A stretch of 64,000 bases of DNA, taken from contig NZ_JAFKFX010000040.1 of NCBI RefSeq assembly GCF_017308075.1, positions 1 through 64,000 on the forward strand. Direction: 5' to 3'. Shown here piece after piece: positions 59,106 to 64,000 of this stretch (the stretch's first letter is position 1; each line of letters opens with the position of its first letter). The DNA is from Allobosea sp. (GTDB lineage: Bacteria; Pseudomonadota; Alphaproteobacteria; Rhizobiales; Beijerinckiaceae). The notes below the pieces were generated by a model. The model searched no databases. It saw nothing but the letters and a program-made list of their open reading frames with translations, and had not been told where the DNA came from. A program made the position numbers and the translations under genes.

Positions 59106-59273
59106 TCACTTGATCTTGGTTTCCTTGAACTCGACGTGCTTGCGCGCGACGGGGTCGTACTTCTTCTTCGACATCTTTTCGGTCATCGTGCGCGAGTTCT
59201 TCTTGGTCACATAGAAGAACCCGGTGTCGGCCGTCGAGACGAGCTTGATCTTGATGGTCACGGCCTTGGCCAT
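59106..59273 (-). CDS. rpmG: 50S ribosomal protein L33
   Basis: A 55-residue protein, too short for many ORF callers. It reads [20 protein letters not shown], then [20 protein letters not shown] and [15 protein letters not shown]. This is the L33 sequence in its cysteine-free form, lacking the zinc-binding pairs of the other type. It is a component of the large ribosomal subunit at the E site. It has its own terminator downstream, and another terminator separates it from the NUDIX gene upstream, so it is transcribed alone. Confidence 0.95.
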   Translation of the reverse strand: MAKAVTIKIKLVSTADTGFFYVTKKNSRTMTEKMSKKKYDPVARKHVEFKETKIK

Positions 59274-59314
59274 GGCGAAGCCCTCGAACTGATGGGGCCG
59301 TCCTCGACCCGCGC

Positions 59315-59345
59315 ATGAAAAAGAAAAGGGCCGGGCGAGCCCGGC
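59315..59345 (-). terminator. Rho-independent terminator of the NUDIX operon
   Basis: On this strand GCCGGGC and GCCCGGC form a tight stem with a two-base loop, followed by CCCTTTTCTTTTTC. It ends the rnr-DUF983-NUDIX transcript before rpmG. Confidence 0.75.
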
Positions 59346-59448
59346 AATCCGATGGCGCCGGAATGCCGTATCGGCGCCTGCAAGTCAAGGAATATCGGGC
59401 GTGTATCTGCTCGCCTGCGAAATGGCCGGCGTTTTCCGCTCCTGCGGC

Positions 59449-60183
59449 TCAGATTTGCTCGCGCACGAAGCTGCCGCGCTTCTCCCAATAGAACGGTACC
59501 GGCAGATGCGCGCCGAATCCCGCCTTCAGCCGCTCCTCGACCTCGGCGATGATCACCTTGGTGATGGTCGGCAGGTCGAGCTCGCGGGCCTCGTCGAAGG
59601 TCACCGAGACGAGGTCGACCAGCTCGGAATCGGGGCCGATGATGCCTTCGACCTTGCCGGCAACGGCGCTGGCGTCGACGGTGAAGAAGCGGGTGTCGAA
59701 ACGCTTCGGCCGGCGCGGCGGCGTGATTGCCCGGGCGACGAATGTCACGGCGCCGAGATCGGGGAAGATGCCCTTCGACGCGAATTCCGACCAGACGCCG
59801 GGCGGCGGATTCTCGGGCGCGCCGTATTCGGCGCTGCCGAAGAGCAGCCCGGTCTCCTCGAAGGTCTCGCGGATCGCCGCCAGCGCCAGCGCCCGGCCGC
59901 GCTGGGCGCTCGGGCGCACGCAGCGCGCCGCGAGGCGCTGCTCGCAGGGGCCGGGAAGGGCGCCGGCCGCGATCATGCGGCGATCCTCGGGATCGATCCG
60001 CCCGCCGGGGAAGACGTATTTCCCGGGCATGAACTTGTGGCTCGGATGGCGCTTGCCCATCAGCACGCGCGGCTTGCGCCCGGAATGATCGAGAATCAGC
60101 ATGGTCGCGGCGTCGGCCGGGCGCAGATTCGTGGCCGTGCGGACGCGCTCGGCCTGGGTCAGGGTGACGGTGTGATCGCTCAT
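59449..60183 (-). CDS. NUDIX hydrolase
   Basis: A 244-residue protein. The Nudix box is AAIRETFEETG within ALALAAIRETFEETGLLFGS, preceded by the glycine of the usual spacing; KYVFPGGRIDPED lies ahead of it. The N-terminus LRPADAATMLILDHSGRKPR fits the family that hydrolyses CoA or nucleoside diphosphate derivatives; several large-loop NUDIX proteins of this kind occur in rhizobia. Substrate unknown. Its ATG overlaps the DUF983 stop by four bases (ATGA), so it is coupled to DUF983. Confidence 0.88.
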   Translation of the reverse strand: MSDHTVTLTQAERVRTATNLRPADAATMLILDHSGRKPRVLMGKRHPSHKFMPGKYVFPGGRIDPEDRRMIAAGALPGPCEQRLAARCVRPSAQRGRALALAAIRETFEETGLLFGSAEYGAPENPPPGVWSEFASKGIFPDLGAVTFVARAITPPRRPKRFDTRFFTVDASAVAGKVEGIIGPDSELVDLVSVTFDEARELDLPTITKVIIAEVEERLKAGFGAHLPVPFYWEKRGSFVREQI

Positions 60184-60626
60184 CGGCGGCCCATCTCGTT
60201 CGATGCCGGTTGACGTTCGGGCTCCGGCGCGGCACCACCGAAGCCATGCATGCGTAGCGCCCATTGCAGGCCGACCACTGCGCCCTTCGTCGGCTGCATC
60301 AGACCGAGGCACAGCACCACCGTCAGCAGCGGCCAGACCCACATATGCATCTGCATCGACCAGTCGCCGAATTTCTCGACCAGAACGAGACCGCCGACGA
60401 CGATATGGCCGACGATCGTGATCACGATATAGGGCGGCAGATCGTCGGCACGCTGGTGATGCAGTTCCTCGCCGCAGATTTCGCAGCTGGCGACCGGCTT
60501 CAGGAAGGCGCGGAACAGCCGGCCCTCGCCGCAACTCGGGCAGCGCCCCCTCAAGCCGCGTCCGATGGCCTGGCGCCAATTGCGCTCCGCGGGCGGGGCC
60601 GCCAGCTCGTGATAGTGGACGGACAT
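60180..60626 (-). CDS. DUF983 family membrane protein with zinc-ribbon N-terminus
   Basis: A protein of about 148 residues. The N-terminal GRCPSCGEGRLFRAFLKPVA followed by SCEICGEELHH gives four cysteines in two CxxC pairs, a likely zinc ribbon. Two transmembrane segments follow: PPYIVITIVGHIVVGGLVLV and MWVWPLLTVVLCLGLMQPTK. This is the DUF983 plan; role unknown. It lies between rnr and the NUDIX gene, which it overlaps. Of several in-frame starts I favour the ATG at MSVHYHEL because GGGGGTG lies ahead. Confidence 0.85.
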   Translation of the reverse strand: MSVHYHELAAPPAERNWRQAIGRGLRGRCPSCGEGRLFRAFLKPVASCEICGEELHHQRADDLPPYIVITIVGHIVVGGLVLVEKFGDWSMQMHMWVWPLLTVVLCLGLMQPTKGAVVGLQWALRMHGFGGAAPEPERQPASNEMGRR

Positions 60627-60654
60627 GGCTCTCATCACCCCCGAGGCGCTGGCC

Positions 60655-62961
60655 TCAGCGCTTCCGGCCGGGCTTGGCTCGGCCGGGCCGGGCCATACTG
60701 CGCCTTGCAGCTAGGGGACGCGCGGCTTTTTTGAAAGAGCGGTTCGATGTCACAGTCCGTCCCTCGCTCAGGAGCTCGAAGCGCAGGGCGCCCGCGACGG
60801 GGGCCGCCTCGACCAGGCGGACATGGACACGGTCGCCGAGACGCCAGCTTTCACCGCTGCGCTCGCCGATCAGCGCATGGGCGGCTTCGTCATGGCGGTA
60901 ATAATCCGCGCCGAGCGTCGAGGCCGGCACGAAGCCGTCGGCGCCGGTGCCGTCGAGCTTGACGAAGAGCCCGGCGCGATTGAGACCGGCGATGCGGCCA
61001 TCGAAGCTCGCGCCGATCTGGTCGGCGAGGAAATGCGCGATCAGCCGGTCGGTGGTCTCGCGCTCGGCCGCCATGGCGCGGCGCTCGGCCGCCGAGATCC
61101 GGGTCGCGACCTCGCGCAATTCGGCGAGCGTCGTCGCCTTGGGCAGCCCGTCATCGCCGCGCTTCATCGTCGCGATCAGGGCGCGATGGACGACGAGGTC
61201 GGCATAGCGCCGGATCGGCGAGGTGAAATGCGCGTAGCGGCGCAGGTTGAGGCCGAAATGCCCGTAGTTCTCGGCGATATATTCGGCCTGGGCCTGGGTG
61301 CGCAGCACCACCTCGTTGATGAAGAGCTCGTTCTCCGAACCCTTGATCATCTTGAGGATGCGGTTGAACAGCACCGGCCGCAGCGCGGCGTCCTTGGGCA
61401 GCTTGATGCCGATCGAGGCTAGGACCTCGCCGAGCGCGCGCATCTTCTCGAGCGAGGGCTCGTCATGGCAGCGATAGATCAGCAGGCTACCGGCCTTCTC
61501 CAGCGTCTCCGCCGCGGCGACGTTGGCGAGGATCATGAACTCCTCGATCAGCTTGTGGGTCGCCAGCCGGTCGGGGACGATGACGCGGTCGACCGAGCCG
61601 TCCGCCTTCAGGATCAGCTTGCGCTCGGGCAGGTCGAGATCGAGCGGCTGGCGCGCGTCGCGCGCCCGTGCCGCGACGCCATAGGCGGCCCAGAGCGGCA
61701 TCAGGATGCTCTCGCGGATCGCGGCGGTCGCCTCGTCCGGCTGGCCGTCGATCGCGGCTTGCGCCTGCTGGTAGGAGAGTTTTGCGGCCGAGCGCATCAG
61801 GATGCGGTGGAAGGAATGGCCCTTCTTCGAGCCGTCGGCCTTGAGCACTAGGCGGACGGCGAGCGCCGGCCGGTCCTCGCCGCCGCGCAGCGAGCAGAGG
61901 TCGTTCGAGATCCGCTCCGGCAGCATCGGCACGACGCGGTCGGGGAAATAGACCGAATTTCCGCGCTCCAGCGCCTCGCGGTCGAGCGCCGAGCCCGGCC
62001 GGACATAGGAAGCGACATCGGCGATGGCGACGGTGACGACATAACCGCCGGGATTGTCGGAGTCCTCGTCCGGCGCGGCGTGGACCGCATCGTCATGGTC
62101 CTTGGCGTCGGCCGGGTCGATGGTGATCAGCGGCAGGTCGCGCCAGTCCTCGCGACCGGCCAGCGTCGCCTTCGGCGCAGCCTCGGCCTCGGCGAGCGCT
62201 GCCGGCGAGAATTCGTTGGGGATGCCATGGGCGTGGATCGCGATCAGCGACACGGCCCGTTCCGACTTCAGCGAGCCGAGCCGCTCGCGCACCCGCGCCT
62301 CCGGCGGGCCGAAGCGACCCTCGCGCCGGAGCGAGACCGAAACGAGGTCGCCGTCCTGGGCGTCGCCGGTCTGGCCCTTCGGGATCAGCGCCTCGCGGCC
62401 CTGCGCCTTCTTGTCGACAGGGATGAGCCGGCCGGAGCCGTCGGGCAGGGCGCGGAAGATGCCGAGCACCTGCGCCTTGCCTTTGCCCATGATCTTCAGG
62501 ACGCGGCCGGACCAGGAAATGCCGGTCGTGCCACGCAGGCGCGAGAGCTTGAGCAGGACCTGGTCGCCGATGCCGGGCGCGGCGACCGCGGGGCCGGCTC
62601 GGCGCGAGCGCGACGGGCGGCCGGTCTCGATCAGGATCTTCGGCGCCTCGCCCTGGTCGGTCTCGTTCCATTCGAGCGGCACCGCGACGAGGTCGCCCTC
62701 GCGGTCACGGCTCTTGATCTCGCAGAGCAGCACGGCGGGCAGCGCGCTGTGCTTGCGCACCGGCGACCCATCCTCGGCCGCATCGACATGCGCTTCGTCC
62801 TCGAGCTCGCGCAGCAGCCGCTTCAGCCAGATCTTGCCGCCGGCATCGAGGCCGAAGGCCTTGGCGATGTCGCGCCGGCCAGGCTCACGGCCGGCGGCCC
62901 GCTCCTCCTCGATGAAGGCGAGGATGGCCTGGCGGGGAAGGTCAGGGGCTGGCGCTGGCAA
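60655..62961 (-). CDS. rnr: Ribonuclease R
   Basis: A 768-residue exoribonuclease. N-terminal: a winged-helix region (AILAFIEEERAAGREPGRRD) and cold-shock domains. The RNB catalytic domain has DPADAKDHDDAVHAAPDEDS with its metal-binding aspartates, YFPDRVVPMLPERISNDLCS, and RYAHFTSPIRRYADLVVHRA. A C-terminal S1 domain (GRIAGLNRAGLFVKLDGTGA) and a basic tail complete it. The enzyme degrades structured RNA 3'-5' and works in tmRNA quality control. The TTG start is the only in-frame start: a stop lies four codons upstream, and GAGG precedes it by seven bases. See the upstream unit below. Confidence 0.95.
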   Translation of the reverse strand: MPAPAPDLPRQAILAFIEEERAAGREPGRRDIAKAFGLDAGGKIWLKRLLRELEDEAHVDAAEDGSPVRKHSALPAVLLCEIKSRDREGDLVAVPLEWNETDQGEAPKILIETGRPSRSRRAGPAVAAPGIGDQVLLKLSRLRGTTGISWSGRVLKIMGKGKAQVLGIFRALPDGSGRLIPVDKKAQGREALIPKGQTGDAQDGDLVSVSLRREGRFGPPEARVRERLGSLKSERAVSLIAIHAHGIPNEFSPAALAEAEAAPKATLAGREDWRDLPLITIDPADAKDHDDAVHAAPDEDSDNPGGYVVTVAIADVASYVRPGSALDREALERGNSVYFPDRVVPMLPERISNDLCSLRGGEDRPALAVRLVLKADGSKKGHSFHRILMRSAAKLSYQQAQAAIDGQPDEATAAIRESILMPLWAAYGVAARARDARQPLDLDLPERKLILKADGSVDRVIVPDRLATHKLIEEFMILANVAAAETLEKAGSLLIYRCHDEPSLEKMRALGEVLASIGIKLPKDAALRPVLFNRILKMIKGSENELFINEVVLRTQAQAEYIAENYGHFGLNLRRYAHFTSPIRRYADLVVHRALIATMKRGDDGLPKATTLAELREVATRISAAERRAMAAERETTDRLIAHFLADQIGASFDGRIAGLNRAGLFVKLDGTGADGFVPASTLGADYYRHDEAAHALIGERSGESWRLGDRVHVRLVEAAPVAGALRFELLSEGRTVTSNRSFKKAARPLAARRSMARPGRAKPGRKR

Positions 62962-63060
62962 GCGGCGGCCTCATCAGGATATGGCGCTGCAATAAATCAC
63001 GCCTCTCTCTGGCATGTCCTGCCGCGGCGCGCCAGAAGCGGCTGCGCAGGGCCGATCGCG

Positions 63061-63095
63061 CAAAAGAGAAGGGCCGCCCTTGCGGGCAGCCCTTC
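63061..63095 (-). terminator. Rho-independent terminator between rnr and the tiny ORF unit
   Basis: On this strand GAAGGGCTGCCC, a GCAA tetraloop and GGGCGGCCCTTC form a 12-base stem (one G-T pair), followed by TCTTTTG. It ends 100 bases before the rnr start codon. Transcripts that read through it would reach rnr. Confidence 0.85.
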
Positions 63096-63142
63096 CATTG
63101 CCGAACCGCAGCCCCGGTAACCGGGCCTGACGTCGCGAAAAC

Positions 63143-63220
63143 TCAAACGGAACCGAACCCCTCATGGGACGAGTCCAGGCCATGCAGTCCCCGCGACAGC
63201 GGTTGATGACAATGAGACAC
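63143..63220 (-). CDS. Candidate 25-residue leader peptide or small gene
   Basis: A short ORF starting GTG, seven bases after GGAGG in AAAGGAGGTGATCCA, which is complementary to the whole 3' tail of 16S rRNA. The peptide reads SHCHQPLSRGLHGLDSSHEG and continues for a few residues to a TGA. It has four histidines and a cysteine, including an SHCHQP start. After the stop come a CCCGG/CCGGG stem and the terminator, then rnr on the same strand. It could be a translated leader that attenuates rnr, a separate small gene or part of a small RNA. It is too short to prove by sequence alone. Confidence 0.4.
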   Translation of the reverse strand: MSHCHQPLSRGLHGLDSSHEGFGSV

Positions 63221-63240
63221 TGGATCACCTCCTTTCAGTT

Positions 63241-63513
63241 GTTACCGACAAGGTGAGGCTAGGGTGATTCCAGCGCGCCCGTAAACGACAAAGATTCAGC
63301 GCCGATTTTGCTGTCCACTGCCGAATTCGACGGCGCTTTTGTTGCGCTGCACAGGCGCTGCCCAAATATTCACCGGCCGATCTGCCCGCGCCTTATGCAG
63401 ATGCGCTCGCATTGTCGCCCCGGGTCCACTGTTTCGGAGAAATCTGCCCGGAATGTCACCGGAACCGCGCAGTTTCCCGCATTTGCTGCGCTTGCGAACG
63501 CGGCCGGGGCGGT
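63241..63513. other. Intergenic region upstream of the urtA promoter
   Basis: About 270 bases without a supported gene, between the tiny ORF and the sigma-54 promoter. The only noted structure is an ATGCG-CT-CGCAT inverted repeat at 63401-63412, about 100 bases ahead of the -24 box, a plausible place for an activator to bind. Confidence 0.4.
63401..63412. promoter_or_regulatory. Inverted repeat, possible activator site for urtA
   Basis: ATGCG and CGCAT separated by CT. It is about 100 bases upstream of the sigma-54 promoter, where NtrC-type activators usually bind, but the sequence only loosely resembles the NtrC consensus (TGCAC...GTGCA). Confidence 0.25.
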
Positions 63514-63528
63514 TGGCACGTCGCTTGC
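63514..63528 (+). promoter_or_regulatory. Sigma-54 promoter of urtA
   Basis: TGGCACGTCGCTTGC matches the -24/-12 consensus TGGCAC-N5-TTGC exactly at the invariant GG and GC, with the correct spacing. It lies about 79 bases ahead of the urtA start. Nitrogen control of urea uptake fits this type of promoter. Confidence 0.85.
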
Positions 63529-63606
63529 GATCCCCCTGTCGCCAGCCAGCAAGGCTGCGCCGTGCCCGGCAGGGGCGCGGTCAACAGAATATCGGGGGAC
63601 ATCTCG

Positions 63607-64000
63607 ATGAAGCTCACACGTCGCGTTGTATTGGGTGCCGCCTTCCTCAGTGCCACGGCTCTCTCCACGGTGATTCCCGCAGCCGCACAGCAGGAGACCA
63701 TCAAGATCGGCATCCTGCACTCGCTCTCCGGCACGATGGCGATCTCGGAGACGACGTTGAAGGACGTCATGCTCATGCTCATCGAGGAGCAGAACAAGAA
63801 GGGCGGCGTGCTCGGCAAGAAGCTCGAGGCCGTCGTCGTCGATCCCGCCTCGAACTGGCCGCTCTTCGCCGAGAAGGCGCGCGAGCTGATCGTCAAGGAC
63901 AAGGTCGCGGCCGTGTTCGGCTGCTGGACCTCGGTCTCGCGCAAATCGGTGCTGCCGGTGTTCAAGGAGCTGAACTCGATCCTGTTCTACCCCGTGCAGT
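63607..64000 (+). CDS. urtA: Urea ABC transporter substrate-binding protein UrtA (5' part)
   Basis: The first 131 codons; the gene runs off the right edge. Signal peptide: [20 protein letters not shown] with cleavage near AAAQQ. The mature start, [20 protein letters not shown], then [40 protein letters not shown] and [20 protein letters not shown], is the UrtA pattern, a branch of the leucine-type binding proteins specific for urea. The sigma-54 promoter upstream indicates nitrogen-limitation control; urtBCDE probably follow outside the window. The ATG follows GGGGGAC. Confidence 0.93.
   Translation, partial: MKLTRRVVLGAAFLSATALSTVIPAAAQQETIKIGILHSLSGTMAISETTLKDVMLMLIEEQNKKGGVLGKKLEAVVVDPASNWPLFAEKARELIVKDKVAAVFGCWTSVSRKSVLPVFKELNSILFYPVQ

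Noticed and set aside
59449-60579. A 376-codon extension of the NUDIX gene through DUF983.
   Set aside because: The DUF983 protein is clearly encoded in another frame, and the ATGA overlap fixes the NUDIX start.
62974-63228. An 84-codon minus-strand ORF starting inside the small ORF region.
   Set aside because: Out of frame with the well-supported Shine-Dalgarno and start, runs through the terminator hairpin and has no protein-like features.
63221-63236. The plus strand TGGATCACCTCCTTTC matches the 3' end of 16S rRNA.
   Set aside because: No further 16S similarity continues on either side; it is the complement of the very strong Shine-Dalgarno sequence of the small ORF.
1-64000. CRISPR arrays, insertion sequences, integrases or attachment sites.
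   Set aside because: I saw no regularly spaced repeats, transposase or integrase motifs, nor direct repeats flanking the tRNA gene.

Overview
The window is GC-rich DNA from an alphaproteobacterium, most likely a member of Hyphomicrobiales (Rhizobiales) close to Bosea. The evidence is a dinB / DUF3572 / divK / pleD / rpmG / NUDIX / DUF983 / rnr block typical of that order, an EipB-type (DUF1849) envelope protein, a phasin, clpS-clpA, many small families known mainly from this order (DUF1489, DUF599, DUF3572) and several classes of dispersed palindromic intergenic repeats. The genus is inference; no rRNA gene is present. The layout is ordinary chromosome with short operons on both strands. I saw no phage, insertion sequence, CRISPR array or integron.

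Left part (1-19.6 kb): the 3' end of a propionyl-CoA carboxylase alpha gene, a GST, a LprI-like exported protein, YdcF, a DUF599/DUF3253 pair, a rhodanese, an ABC exporter, a gamma-glutamylcyclotransferase-like protein, isovaleryl-CoA dehydrogenase, an orphan secreted-or-cytosolic HExxH protein, an AraC regulator, a class A acid phosphatase, a DUF1254 protein, RmlD, a CorA/ZntB transporter, two tandem GH25 lysozyme paralogues, MgtE and tRNA-Leu(GAG).

Middle part (19.6-46.5 kb): a stand-alone FliN-type protein, LipB, a TetR regulator divergent from methylcrotonyl-CoA carboxylase beta (mccB) with a clear operator, a Bug-type solute receptor with an operator cluster, a Tat-exported kelch protein divergent from an SDR, an exported two-domain sulfurtransferase followed by a YeeE/YedE permease, mccA, a phosphotransferase, a second SDR, panC, a VWA/J-domain membrane pair, a D,D-carboxypeptidase with a SPOR domain, a phasin with its own promoter and terminator, clpS-clpA, azlCD and an RpiB-like isomerase. 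ivd, mccB and mccA together cover three consecutive steps of leucine breakdown, with pccA handling propionyl-CoA, although they lie apart in the window.

Right part (46.5-64 kb): an ECF41 sigma factor gene in an apparent operon with two carboxymuconolactone-decarboxylase-like genes, preceded by a site that fits the ECF41 promoter; a HIT protein; an overlapping FemAB-like / GDPD / RidA cluster; eipB; DNA polymerase IV; the DivK-PleD cell-cycle and cyclic-di-GMP pair; L33; NUDIX; DUF983; RNase R; and the start of urtA behind a sigma-54 promoter. Between rnr and urtA sits the least explained element: a tiny ORF with a Shine-Dalgarno sequence complementary to the whole 16S tail, followed by a strong GCAA-loop terminator, on the rnr strand just upstream of rnr.
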